Below are positions 56,356-64,000 of a stretch of DNA of 64,000 bases, piece by piece. Position 1 is the stretch's first letter. Every line of letters begins with the position of its first letter. The notes below the pieces were generated by a model, which searched no databases, was not told the DNA's origin, and saw only the letters and a list, made by a program, of their open reading frames with translations. This stretch comes from Pseudomonas karstica (GTDB taxonomy: Bacteria; Pseudomonadota; Gammaproteobacteria; Pseudomonadales; Pseudomonadaceae): assembly GCF_009707515.1 (NCBI RefSeq), contig NZ_WLYI01000025.1:35265-99264 (forward strand). The letters are read 5' to 3'. The position numbers were made by a program, and so were the translations under genes.

Positions 56356-56500
56356 CAGCGTTCCCCAGCTTGGTCACCTGCTTGTTTGGCCCCTCCCGAC
56401 GGGAGCAGCCAGAAAATCTCGCAAACCCCATGGTTTGCACCACCGCATCGGGTGGCTACAGCGCGTTAATGGCGGCGACCGAGTCGACAGCCAAGAACGG

Positions 56501-56529
56501 AAAAAGGCCGGTGGCAAGAGCCACCAGCC
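56501..56529 (-). terminator. Attenuator between rplL and rpoB
   Basis: On the - strand GGCTGGTGGC (56529-56520) pairs with GCCACCGGCC (56515-56506; one G-U pair), with a TCTT loop, then TTTTT (56505-56501). It lies 46 bases after the rplL stop codon. The position matches the partial terminator that sets the ratio of r-proteins to RNA polymerase in E. coli. Two further stems toward rpoB (56421-56438 and 56440-56455) may be RNase III targets. Confidence 0.85.
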
Positions 56530-56575
56530 ATCAGCCTTCAGCTTAACGCTTGGGCTGGAGACGCAAGGTCGATGC

Positions 56576-56941
56576 TTACTTCAGCTCGACTTTAGCGCCT
56601 GCTTCTTCCAAGGTAGCCTTGGCTTTGTCAGCTGCGTCTTTCGACACTGCTTCCAGAACCTGGGCTGGAGCGCCGTCAACGACTGCCTTGGCTTCTTTCA
56701 GGCCCAGACCGGTCAGTTCACGTACTGCCTTGATCACGTTTACTTTCTTCTCGCCAGCTTCCAGCAGCATGACGTTGAATTCGGTTTGCTCTTCAGCAAC
56801 AGCAGCAGCAGCGGCTGGGCCGGCGGAAGCAGCGGCAGCGGAAACACCGAATTTTTCTTCGAAAGCTTTGATCAGCTCAACAACCTGCAGAACCGACATT
56901 TCAGCTACGGCGTTGAGGATATCGTCTTGGGAGATAGACAT
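56576..56941 (-). CDS. rplL: 50S ribosomal protein L7/L12
   Basis: A 121-residue stalk protein. N-terminal dimer domain, Ala-rich hinge (AAAASAGPAAAAAVAEE), and C-terminal factor-binding domain (VKAVRELTGLGLKEAKAVVD-like). Present in several copies per ribosome, recruiting EF-Tu, EF-G and IF2. 78 bases after rplJ. Confidence 0.99.
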   Translation of the reverse strand: MSISQDDILNAVAEMSVLQVVELIKAFEEKFGVSAAAASAGPAAAAAVAEEQTEFNVMLLEAGEKKVNVIKAVRELTGLGLKEAKAVVDGAPAQVLEAVSKDAADKAKATLEEAGAKVELK

Positions 56942-57019
56942 TGCTGTAATTCCTGAATTGGGGGACGGCCTACGCGGCCATCGAAATAAACAAAAATACG
57001 CGAGAGAAAATGCTCAGCC

Positions 57020-57520
57020 TTAGGCTGCAGCAGCTTCTTTTTGCTCGCGAACTGCGGCCAGAGTACGAGCCAACTTGCTGGTAGCGCCTTGAATCACGCT
57101 CATCAGCTGAGAAATAGCTTCGTTACGGGTCGGCAGTGTTGCCAGTACGTCGATTTGGTTAGCTGCGAGGAACTTGCCCTCGAACGCAGCTGCCTTGATC
57201 TCGAACTTATCCTGACCCTTGGCGAATTCCTTGAACAACCGGGCAGCAGCGCCAGGATGTTCGTTGGAGAATGCAACCAGGGTCGGGCCAGTGAACACGT
57301 CGTTGAGCACATCATATTGAGTGCCAGCAACGGCGCGCTTGAGCAGGGTGTTACGTACAACACGTACGTATACGCCAGCTTCACGAGCCTCTTTACGGAG
57401 TCCGGTCATAGCGCCTACTGTCACACCACGGGCATCAGCCACGACAGCGGACAGAGCAGCTTTGGCAGCCTCGTTGACTTCAGCGACGATGGCCTTCTTG
57501 TCTTCGAGATTAATTGCCAC
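57020..57520 (-). CDS. rplJ: 50S ribosomal protein L10
   Basis: A 166-residue L10 (MAINLEDKKAIVAEVNEAAK), base of the L12 stalk; the C-terminal helix binds L12 dimers. With L12 it represses rplJL translation by binding the leader at 57540-57700. Confidence 0.99.
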   Translation of the reverse strand: MAINLEDKKAIVAEVNEAAKAALSAVVADARGVTVGAMTGLRKEAREAGVYVRVVRNTLLKRAVAGTQYDVLNDVFTGPTLVAFSNEHPGAAARLFKEFAKGQDKFEIKAAAFEGKFLAANQIDVLATLPTRNEAISQLMSVIQGATSKLARTLAAVREQKEAAAA

Positions 57521-57539
57521 GGGTTTAACTCCTGCTTGT

Positions 57540-57700
57540 TACCGTTTCATCCAGCCGAAGCCAGATGTCGTTTTGGTGTCTGATTCGGTAAGGAACCGGG
57601 AGCACCATCTGCGTAGGCTTGAGGTTTAAGGCTTGCGCCGCCTACGGTCTTGGATAGCCCCCGCCAGGCAGGGACCCCAATCTTTCAATTGACGCGATCT
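57540..57700 (-). promoter_or_regulatory. L10 (rplJ) mRNA leader
   Basis: The 198-base rplA-rplJ gap contains, in - strand order, CCGTAGGCGGCGCAAGCC and then CCTACGCAGATGGTGCTCCC. The first CGTAGG pairs with the later CCTACG, and the arrangement and bases match the L10-leader family of enterics and pseudomonads as I remember it. Binding of L10-L12 is expected to block rplJ translation. Confidence 0.75.
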
Positions 57701-57718
57701 CTCGCGCCAACGTGTGTC

Positions 57719-58414
57719 TTATACGTCCAGCGAGCCTTGGTCGATGACCAGGCCTGGGCCCATAGTGGTGCTCAGGGTAACGCGCTTGACGTAGATACCT
57801 TTCGAGGAAGCTGGCTTGATACGCTTCAGGTCAGCGATCAGGGCTTCAACGTTTTCCTTCAGCTTGACGGCATCAAAGCCGACTTTGCCAACGGAGGTGT
57901 GAATGATGCCGTTTTTGTCGGTGCGATAACGAACCTGACCAGCCTTGGCGTTTTTAACCGCAGTAGCTACGTCTGGAGTTACGGTGCCAACTTTAGGGTT
58001 AGGCATCAGGCCACGTGGACCAAGGATCTGACCCAACTGACCTACAACGCGCATTGCATCCGGGGAAGCAATAACGACGTCATAGTTCAGGTCGCCGCCT
58101 TTCATTTCGGCAGCCAGGTCGTCCATGCCAACGCGATCGGCGCCGGCGGCCAGAGCAGCTTCAGCTGCAGGGCCTTGGGTGAAGACAGCAACACGTACAG
58201 TCTTGCCAGTACCGTGTGGCAGCACAGTTGCGCTACGAACGACCTGGTCGGATTTACGTGGGTCAACACCCAGGTTTACAGCAACGTCAACGGACTCGCT
58301 GAACTTGACAGTCGACAGCTCGGTCAGCAGAGCAGCAGCGTCTACAAAGTTGTAGGCCTTGCCCGCTTCGATTTTGCCAGCGATAGTCTTTTGGCGCTTG
58401 GTCAGCTTAGCCAT
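57719..58414 (-). CDS. rplA: 50S ribosomal protein L1
   Basis: A 231-residue L1 (MAKLTKRQKTIAGKIEAGKA) of the mobile stalk, ejecting deacylated tRNA. Its start overlaps the rplK stop region by one base. It represses rplKA translation through the rplK leader. Confidence 0.99.
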   Translation of the reverse strand: MAKLTKRQKTIAGKIEAGKAYNFVDAAALLTELSTVKFSESVDVAVNLGVDPRKSDQVVRSATVLPHGTGKTVRVAVFTQGPAAEAALAAGADRVGMDDLAAEMKGGDLNYDVVIASPDAMRVVGQLGQILGPRGLMPNPKVGTVTPDVATAVKNAKAGQVRYRTDKNGIIHTSVGKVGFDAVKLKENVEALIADLKRIKPASSKGIYVKRVTLSTTMGPGLVIDQGSLDV

Positions 58415-58845
58415 TACACACCCTCCACGTTAAGGCCCATGCTACGAGCAGAACCGGCGATGGTACGCACGGCTGCATCCATATCAGCTGCAGTCAGATC
58501 CGCGTTTTTGGTTTTCGCGATTTCTTCCAGCTGAGCACGAGTTACGGTGCCAACCTTAACGGTGTTCGGACGAGCGGAACCGCTAGTCAGACCAGCAGCT
58601 TTCTTCAGCAAAACCGAAGCCGGGGTCGACTTGGTTTCGAAAGTGAAGCTACGGTCGCTGTATACAGTGATGATCACTGGAGTCGGCAGACCTGGCTCAA
58701 TACCCTGAGTACGGGCGTTGAAGGCCTTGCAGAACTCCATGATGTTCACGCCGTGCTGACCCAGAGCTGGGCCGACGGGTGGGCTTGGGTTGGCCTGAGC
58801 GGCCTTCACTTGCAGCTTGATGTAAGCGGTAATCTTCTTGGCCAT
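58414..58845 (-). CDS. rplK: 50S ribosomal protein L11
   Basis: A 143-residue L11 (MAKKITAYIKLQVKAAQANP) binding the GTPase-associated centre of 23S rRNA; needed for RelA activation. The Pro-rich PSPPVGPALGQHGVN that forms the thiopeptide pocket is wild type. ATG 58845 with GGAG upstream is the family start. Confidence 0.99.
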   Translation of the reverse strand: MAKKITAYIKLQVKAAQANPSPPVGPALGQHGVNIMEFCKAFNARTQGIEPGLPTPVIITVYSDRSFTFETKSTPASVLLKKAAGLTSGSARPNTVKVGTVTRAQLEEIAKTKNADLTAADMDAAVRTIAGSARSMGLNVEGV

Positions 58846-58857
58846 GAGGCACTCCAA

Positions 58858-58895
58858 TTACGGGTTCGAACGCCTCGAAAGGCTCCCCGGTTACT
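58858..58895 (-). promoter_or_regulatory. Probable L1-binding site in the rplK leader
   Basis: The - strand reads CCGGGGAGCCTTTCGAGGC followed by GTTCGAACCCGTAA, just before the rplK ribosome site. GCC-TTTCG-GGC style stems with GGGAG and an ACCC partner resemble the L1 target of the E. coli L11 operon and of 23S rRNA. Assignment is by resemblance only. Confidence 0.5.
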
Positions 58896-58920
58896 TGCGC
58901 GTTTATCCCAGTGACGACAA

Positions 58921-58947
58921 AACCCCACAGCCTAGGGCTGCGGGGTT
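58921..58947 (-). terminator. Hairpin between nusG and rplK
   Basis: AACCCCACAGCC (58921-58932) and GGCTGCGGGGTT (58936-58947) form a 12-bp stem (one G-U pair on the - strand) with a three-base loop, then TTTGTCG. It is a moderate terminator after secE-nusG. No clear sigma70 promoter is visible between it and rplK. Confidence 0.7.
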
Positions 58948-58962
58948 GGGATGCTTGTTCAG

Positions 58963-59496
58963 CTAGACCTTTTCGACCTGACTGAACTCTAGCTCTACCG
59001 GAGTAGAGCGACCGAAAATGAGCACTGCCACTTGGATCCGGCTCTTTTCGTAGTTAACTTCTTCGACCGTGCCATTAAAGTCAGCAAACGGACCATCGGT
59101 GACACGAACAACCTCACCTGGCTCGAACAACGTCTTCGGCTTAGGCTTGTCGCTACCATCAGCAACACGACGCAGAATTGCTTCCGCCTCTTTGTCGGTG
59201 ATTGGAGCAGGCTTATCAGCGGTACCGCCAATGAAACCCATGACGCGAGGAGTGTCCTTGACCAAGTGCCAAGTACCCTCATTCATGTCCATCTGAACCA
59301 GCACATATCCAGGAAAGAACTTGCGCTCGCTTTTGCGTTTCTGGCCATTACGCATCTCCACCACTTCTTCAGTGGGGACCAGAATTTCGCCGAAGCCATC
59401 TTCCATGCCTGCCAGTTTTACGCGCTCTAGCAAAGAGCGCATGACATGCTTCTCGTAACCCGAGTAAGCATGCACAACGTACCAACGCTTAGCCAC
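58963..59496 (-). CDS. nusG: Transcription termination/antitermination factor NusG
   Basis: A 177-residue NusG. The NGN domain (KRWYVVHAYSGYEKHVMRSL, VLVQMDMNEGTWHLVKDTPR) binds the polymerase clamp, and the C-terminal KOW (EPGEVVRVTDGPFADFNG) binds Rho or S10. 9 bases after secE. Confidence 0.99.
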   Translation of the reverse strand: MAKRWYVVHAYSGYEKHVMRSLLERVKLAGMEDGFGEILVPTEEVVEMRNGQKRKSERKFFPGYVLVQMDMNEGTWHLVKDTPRVMGFIGGTADKPAPITDKEAEAILRRVADGSDKPKPKTLFEPGEVVRVTDGPFADFNGTVEEVNYEKSRIQVAVLIFGRSTPVELEFSQVEKV

Positions 59497-59505
59497 GGGA
59501 CACCC

Positions 59506-59874
59506 TTAGCCAACAATCAAGGAAACAAGCCAGCCGAGCAGGGAATCAAGACCCCACAACAGCAACGCCATAACCAGAACAACAGCCACCACAATCAACG
59601 TGGTCTGCGTGGTTTCTTGGCGAGTCGGCCAAACGACTTTACGTATCTCGGTGCGAGCTTCCTTAACCAGTACAGCGAAAGACTTGCCTTTAGCAGTCTG
59701 CAGGCCAACAAAGGCAGCTACAGCAGCAAGGGCGAGCAAAGCGAGTACACGGTACAGGATCGGCGAAGCAGAATAATACTGGTTGCCAACAACGCCCACG
59801 ACCACTATAGCGACTACTACAAGCCACTTGAGCAGATCGAAGCGAGAGCCTTGAGCTTCAGCCTTAGGAGTCAT
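59506..59874 (-). CDS. secE: Protein translocase subunit SecE
   Basis: A 122-residue, three-helix SecE of gammaproteobacterial type. The essential part is the conserved cytosolic VKEARTEIRKVVWPTRQET and the third helix. It clamps SecY in the Sec channel. Located between tRNA-Trp and nusG. Confidence 0.97.
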   Translation of the reverse strand: MTPKAEAQGSRFDLLKWLVVVAIVVVGVVGNQYYSASPILYRVLALLALAAVAAFVGLQTAKGKSFAVLVKEARTEIRKVVWPTRQETTQTTLIVVAVVLVMALLLWGLDSLLGWLVSLIVG

Positions 59875-59919
59875 CTATGAAGATCCTGTGAAAAGAAAGC
59901 CAGACACACCAAGTGAATC

Positions 59920-59995
59920 TGGCAGGTCAGGAGGGAATCGAACCCCCAACCTACGGTTTTGGAGACCGTCGCTCTGCCAATTGAGCTACTGACCT
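59920..59995 (-). tRNA. tRNA-Trp (CCA)
   Basis: A 76-base cloverleaf ending in an encoded CCA. The acceptor AGGTCAG pairs with CTGACCT, and the anticodon loop CTCCAAA gives CCA. It lies between the second tuf and secE, the usual proteobacterial place. Confidence 0.97.
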
Positions 59996-60048
59996 AAAAC
60001 AAAATCAGGCCGACCATTATGCCGGCCCGAAAAAGACATTACAACAAC

Positions 60049-61242
60049 TTACTCGATGACTTTAGCCACGACGCCCGCACCGACGGTACGACCGCCTTCA
60101 CGAATGGCGAAACGCAGGCCATCTTCCATCGCGATGGTTTTGATCAGGGTAACGGTCATTTGAACGTTATCCCCAGGCATAACCATTTCAACACCTTCAG
60201 GCAATTCGCAGTTACCGGTCACATCCGTAGTACGGAAGTAGAACTGTGGACGATAACCCTTGAAGAATGGCGTATGACGACCACCCTCCTCCTTGCCCAG
60301 CACATAAACTTCAGCGACAAACTTAGTGTGCGGCCTAACGGTACCTGGCTTGACCAGAACCTGACCACGCTCAACATCATCACGCTTGGTGCCACGCAGC
60401 AAAACGCCACAATTCTCACCAGCACGACCCTCGTCGAGCAACTTGCGGAACATCTCGACACCTGTACAGGTAGTCTTGACAGTTGGACGCAAGCCAACAA
60501 TTTCTACCTCTTCCTGAATACGTACAATGCCACGCTCAACGCGACCAGTTACAACAGTACCGCGACCCGAGATTGAAAATACATCTTCGATCGGCATCAG
60601 GAACGGCTTATCGATAGCACGCTCAGGCTGTGGTATGTACGAATCCAGCGTCTCAACCAACCTCTTGACGGCAGTAGTGCCCATCTCGTTGTCGTCTTGA
60701 CCGTTCAGCGCCATCAGCGCAGAACCAATAATAATCGGCGTATCGTCGCCTGGGAAATCATAGGTGCTGAGCAGATCACGCACCTCCATCTCAACCAGCT
60801 CCAGCAACTCGGCATCATCAACCATGTCAGCCTTGTTCAGGAAGACAACGATATAAGGAACACCTACCTGACGGGACAACAAGATGTGCTCACGAGTCTG
60901 CGGCATAGGGCCGTCAGCTGCAGAGCAAACCAGAATCGCGCCATCCATCTGCGCAGCACCGGTAATCATGTTTTTTACATAATCGGCATGACCAGGGCAA
61001 TCTACGTGAGCGTAGTGACGAACCGCCGAGTCATATTCAACGTGCGCAGTATTAATCGTAATACCACGAGCTTTTTCTTCTGGCGCGCTATCGATCTTGT
61101 CGAAGTCAACCTTCGCACTACCGAAAACCTCGGAACAAACGCGAGTCAGCGCAGCGGTCAATGTCGTCTTGCCATGGTCTACATGACCAATAGTACCGAC
61201 GTTAACATGCGGCTTATTACGTTCAAATTTTTCCTTAGCCAT
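60049..61242 (-). CDS. tufB: Elongation factor Tu, copy 2 (tRNA-linked)
   Basis: A 397-residue EF-Tu with intact GHVDHGKT, DCPGHADY and NKAD. About 38 residues differ from tufA (FERNKPHVN against FDRSLPHVN, EYDSAVRHY against EYNSHIRHY, SALMALNGQDD against SARMALEGKDD). ATG 61242 is the family start; the frame extends one upstream ATG to 61251. It is transcribed with tRNA-Tyr, -Gly and -Thr from the promoter at 61625. Silent sites also differ from tufA, with more A/T third bases. Confidence 0.98.
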   Translation of the reverse strand: MAKEKFERNKPHVNVGTIGHVDHGKTTLTAALTRVCSEVFGSAKVDFDKIDSAPEEKARGITINTAHVEYDSAVRHYAHVDCPGHADYVKNMITGAAQMDGAILVCSAADGPMPQTREHILLSRQVGVPYIVVFLNKADMVDDAELLELVEMEVRDLLSTYDFPGDDTPIIIGSALMALNGQDDNEMGTTAVKRLVETLDSYIPQPERAIDKPFLMPIEDVFSISGRGTVVTGRVERGIVRIQEEVEIVGLRPTVKTTCTGVEMFRKLLDEGRAGENCGVLLRGTKRDDVERGQVLVKPGTVRPHTKFVAEVYVLGKEEGGRHTPFFKGYRPQFYFRTTDVTGNCELPEGVEMVMPGDNVQMTVTLIKTIAMEDGLRFAIREGGRTVGAGVVAKVIE

Positions 61243-61327
61243 CACAATCACCCTTTCGGAGAAGAATTGAGCTAGTCAAACCAACCATTAAAACAAAGGC
61301 AGATATTTTCATATCTGCCTTGTTATA

Positions 61328-61403
61328 TGGAGCTCTTGAGCGGATTTGAACCGCTGACCTCACCCTTACCAAGGGTGTGCTCTACCAACTGAGCTACAAG
61401 AGC
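61328..61403 (-). tRNA. tRNA-Thr (GGT)
   Basis: 76 bases with encoded CCA. The acceptor GCTCTTG pairs with CAAGAGC. The anticodon stem CACCC/GGGTG closes the loop TTGGTAA, giving GGT. Confidence 0.96.
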
Positions 61404-61429
61404 AAAACAACCTGCACAACCTGCAAACT

Positions 61430-61503
<74 letters not shown>

Positions 61504-61526
61504 AGAGCTTGCAGCTCACGCTAAAA

Positions 61527-61611
<85 letters not shown>

Positions 61612-61624
61612 TAAGCGAGCCGGC

Positions 61625-61652
61625 ATTCTACATCATGCCAGCCTTCTGTCAA
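61625..61652 (-). promoter_or_regulatory. Promoter of the tRNA-Tyr-Gly-Thr-tuf operon
   Basis: On the - strand TTGACA (61652-61647), a 16-base spacer and TAGAAT (61630-61625), then a GC-rich discriminator GCCGGCTCGC up to the tRNA. This is the form of a strong, stringently controlled stable-RNA promoter. Confidence 0.88.
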
Positions 61653-61753
61653 GCATTTCCTCATTAAAAACCTGAGGTTAGCTGCGTTGACCTTTGCCTC
61701 ACCTTGCTGACCTCAGAGGTCTTCACTGCGAAGCGGGCGCCATTCTATGCAAA

Positions 61754-62200
61754 CTATTCGACAGTTGCAATGCCTTCGCACGGCATTATTTTATGTTTTA
61801 ACTCATTGAATTCATTGGCAAGGTTTTCAAAGGGCAAATCATCCGCCAGACGCCGACTTTCGGGCGCGACCCGCAGCCAATATCCAGAGGCATCGGGCAG
61901 GCTCAGCGACTGAAGCCTGACCTTGATGTCCAGACTGGTAAGGCGCTGCTCAACAGCCAGGGCTTCTTTCTGGTAGGTAAATCCGCCAATGTAGAGGCAG
62001 GCATTCTGCGCGCCAGGAGCCTTTGCCCTATCGCGCCGAACCATGGCGTCCGCCGATTCGCTCAACAGACGAATATCTTTCTGCGCGTCGCGAGACAAAG
62101 CCAACGGGGTCACATCCTTGGCCCTTAGCGGCGCTTCCTGTTGATGCCAGATGTAATAGAAGACATTGAGGACCAGCAACAGTAAAAACAGCCAACGCAT
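61754..62200 (-). CDS. Membrane-anchored SPOR-like protein
   Basis: A 148-residue protein with one N-terminal membrane helix (MRWLFLLLLVLNVFYYIWHQ). A linker and a C-terminal ~70-residue domain follow (ACLYIGGFTYQKEALAVEQR, LTSLDIKVRLQSL, GYWLRVAP) that fits the SPOR fold of peptidoglycan binding. It starts 8 bases after coaX and is co-transcribed with birA-coaX. Role unknown; a septal location is possible from the fold. Confidence 0.8.
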   Translation of the reverse strand: MRWLFLLLLVLNVFYYIWHQQEAPLRAKDVTPLALSRDAQKDIRLLSESADAMVRRDRAKAPGAQNACLYIGGFTYQKEALAVEQRLTSLDIKVRLQSLSLPDASGYWLRVAPESRRLADDLPFENLANEFNELKHKIMPCEGIATVE

Positions 62201-62207
62201 AAAAACC

Positions 62208-62957
62208 TCAAGACAAGGGGCACGCCATAGCCAAGCCGATAAAAATCAGGTCCGGGACAAGTCGCGCACCTGGCACAGCATCAGAAATCAGCTCGGCATC
62301 ACCCCCCGTAAGAAACACGGAGAAATCGCTCCCCCAATAACTTCGCGCCAACTCGAGCTGAGTCAAGACGAACCCCCTCAACATGAGAGTACAGCCGCGC
62401 TCGACCGCCTCCACCGTAGTACGACCAGGTACGAAGCTTTCCAAGGCACGCTCGGCGGAAGCATCGTCGTAGCGGATCTTTCGAGTGTGCGTTCGCAGTT
62501 GGTTGCGCATCAATGGCATACCGGGACAAATAAAGCCTCCCAGGTGCTCGCCGTCGGCAGCAATAAAGTCTGCAGTAGCTGCCGTACCAAAATCGAGTAT
62601 CAGACAAGCACCCGATGCCAACCGAAAGCCGCCCAGCATCGCCAGCCAACGATCAAGCCCCAGCCGCTCGAAGTCTTCGTAGCCATTTCGCACTCCTGCC
62701 ATATGGCGAGAGGGTGCAGCGCACGTTACGGCGATACCAAAATTGTCGACCAAGGCCGCTACCAGCGCACTCGTCTCCTCTGAGGCACGCACACTCACCA
62801 GACGGCAATGCTTCAATGCAAGAGTTACGAACGACCGAAGACCATTGATCAACGCAGCATCAGAGTCGACAACACCTTCCGCGAAAACACGTACCTTATC
62901 CGACTCAAGCACTCGCCATTTGATAAAGCTATTACCGCAGTCGAGCTCAAGAATCAT
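62208..62957 (-). CDS. coaX: Type III pantothenate kinase
   Basis: A 249-residue CoaX of the ASKHA fold. Phosphate loop ILELDCGNSFIKWRVL, then GLDRWLAMLGGF and the metal/adenine block CLILDFGTAATADFI. First step of CoA synthesis in organisms without CoaA. It overlaps the birA 3' end by 11 bases, which suggests translational coupling. Confidence 0.96.
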   Translation of the reverse strand: MILELDCGNSFIKWRVLESDKVRVFAEGVVDSDAALINGLRSFVTLALKHCRLVSVRASEETSALVAALVDNFGIAVTCAAPSRHMAGVRNGYEDFERLGLDRWLAMLGGFRLASGACLILDFGTAATADFIAADGEHLGGFICPGMPLMRNQLRTHTRKIRYDDASAERALESFVPGRTTVEAVERGCTLMLRGFVLTQLELARSYWGSDFSVFLTGGDAELISDAVPGARLVPDLIFIGLAMACPLS

Positions 62958-63906
62958 CACGCAACCTCAGACTTAGCTCACCGCCACTGTATGTTTTCTC
63001 GACACCGTCCACACTCAGACGCAATGCACCTTGCCCGTCGACCCCCAATACCACCCCATCGATCTGACTAACGCCTGCAATCAGCGATACAGGCTTACCC
63101 TGCCAAAGGTGGCTCTGCTCCCACTCCGCCTGCATAGCACAAAACCCTCCTCCCTGATGACGATGCAGATAGGCTTGCAACTGCAGTCCCAAACACGCGA
63201 CCAGGTAGTTACGATCAATGGCACGACCTGTCTCCAGCTGTACGGAGGTCCATTGCTGATCGACTTCTGCTGCCTTGCGCATATTCACGTTAACCCCCAC
63301 GCCAAGGACCACATGACAGATATCAGCAGGGTCACCAACCAACTCCAACAGGATGCCGGCGATTTTTTTTTGCCCCACCAAGACGTCGTTTGGCCATTTC
63401 AAACCGGCACCTTTCACACCGACCTCTCGCAGGGCCTGCATAACAGCCAGTCCGACAACCAGGCTAAGCCCTTCCAGCTGCCGTAGACCACCATCGATTC
63501 TCAACACAAGGCTGTAATAGACATTTTGAGCAAAAGGGCTAACCCACTTGCGCCCTCGCCTACCTCTGCCGGCAGTCTGCTGCTCCGAGAGAACAAGGAA
63601 CGGAGCAACCTGCCCCATCTCGACAAGACGCAATGCCTCTGCGTTGGTGGAGTCAGTTGAATCGGAAATGTAGACTGGCCAAGCAGAAGATGGAGCATTT
63701 GCCGAGATTTCATCTGCGCACAACAACACCAGGGGCTCAGCCAACTGATACCCCCTGCCACGAACCTTATGTATAGATAGATTCAATTCCGCCTCAAGAT
63801 GCTGAAGCTGCTTCCATACAGCGCTGCGACTGACCCCCAGGGCGGCACCTAATGCTTCCCCGGAATGGAACCGGCCATCTTTTAGAAGTTTCAACAACGT
63901 CAGCAT
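62947..63906 (-). CDS. birA: Biotin-protein ligase / biotin operon repressor BirA
   Basis: A 319-residue BirA. The N-terminal winged HTH (GEALGAALGVSRSAVWKQLQ) shows it can act as repressor. The catalytic part has SEQQTAGRGRRGRKWVSPFA (biotinyl-AMP loop) and LKWPNDVLVGQKKIAGIL. It attaches biotin to AccB and other carboxylases. It heads the birA-coaX-SPOR operon. The last 94 bases of the window (63907-64000) upstream of it contain no gene I can identify. Confidence 0.97.
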   Translation of the reverse strand: MLTLLKLLKDGRFHSGEALGAALGVSRSAVWKQLQHLEAELNLSIHKVRGRGYQLAEPLVLLCADEISANAPSSAWPVYISDSTDSTNAEALRLVEMGQVAPFLVLSEQQTAGRGRRGRKWVSPFAQNVYYSLVLRIDGGLRQLEGLSLVVGLAVMQALREVGVKGAGLKWPNDVLVGQKKIAGILLELVGDPADICHVVLGVGVNVNMRKAAEVDQQWTSVQLETGRAIDRNYLVACLGLQLQAYLHRHQGGGFCAMQAEWEQSHLWQGKPVSLIAGVSQIDGVVLGVDGQGALRLSVDGVEKTYSGGELSLRLRDDS

Positions 63907-64000
63907 GCAGGTCTCGCCTCACAATGAGGCACGCATGATAGCTATGCGCAGGGCCATTGCATAGAAAGCCGCGACTTTAGGCCAGCAAGACCTTGCCAAT

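Noticed and set aside
60008..60027. GGCCG...CGGCC hairpin between tufB and tRNA-Trp as a terminator
   Set aside because: The stem has a mismatch, the loop is long and no proper U-tract follows; more likely an RNA processing feature or chance.

Overview
The window is chromosomal DNA from a Pseudomonas of the fluorescens type. The grounds are the continuous str-S10-spc-alpha ribosomal cluster flanked by birA-coaX-SPOR on one side and katA-bfr-uvrA-MFS-ssb on the other (the order recalled from P. aeruginosa), the oprG neighbourhood, high GC, and a REP-type palindrome with a GCGAA/TTGCTCGCGAA core.

Bases 1-12062 are accessory or housekeeping genes, mainly on the + strand. They are the end of an ABC permease and a DUF3299 protein (tail of a probable zinc-responsive transporter operon), oprG, an RmlD-like reductase on the - strand, the large helicase Lhr, an MFS exporter, a REPIN, a decayed DUF72 gene start, and a ybhP-clsB-ybhN phospholipid operon joined by overlapping stop/start codons. 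Bases 12085-16560 hold an alpha/beta hydrolase and DUF3182 pair, a GlxA-type regulator divergent from a cysteine hydrolase, and trans-aconitate methyltransferase.

Bases 16935-21485 form a compact tartrate module of visibly lower GC. A LysR regulator is divergent from D(-)-tartrate dehydratase, a DctA-type transporter and oxaloacetate decarboxylase, giving a complete route tartrate -> oxaloacetate -> pyruvate. A LysR start-codon remnant lies on one side and a broken tyrosine integrase on the other. The integrase abuts the ssb terminator, so the module looks like an inserted island.

Bases 22356-29426 hold ssb, an MFS transporter, SOS-controlled uvrA, a ferritin-like bfr and catalase. Bases 29639-59874 are the ribosomal, RNA polymerase and secretion supercluster, all on the - strand: secE-nusG, rplKAJL-rpoBC, rpsLG-fusA-tuf, the S10, spc and alpha operons. 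Promoters, attenuators and r-protein leaders are visible. Bases 59920-61611 hold tRNA-Tyr, -Gly, -Thr, a second and clearly diverged tuf, and tRNA-Trp. The window ends with a SPOR-like protein, coaX and birA.

The least expected signals are: the tartrate island with its integrase scar at ssb; about 38 amino-acid differences between the two EF-Tu copies; a 209-base, hairpin-rich gap between rpsN and rpsH inside the otherwise tightly packed spc operon; and a DUF72 remnant that now reads as a 43-codon ORF overlapping ybhP. I found no CRISPR array, prophage, intact insertion sequence or rRNA gene.
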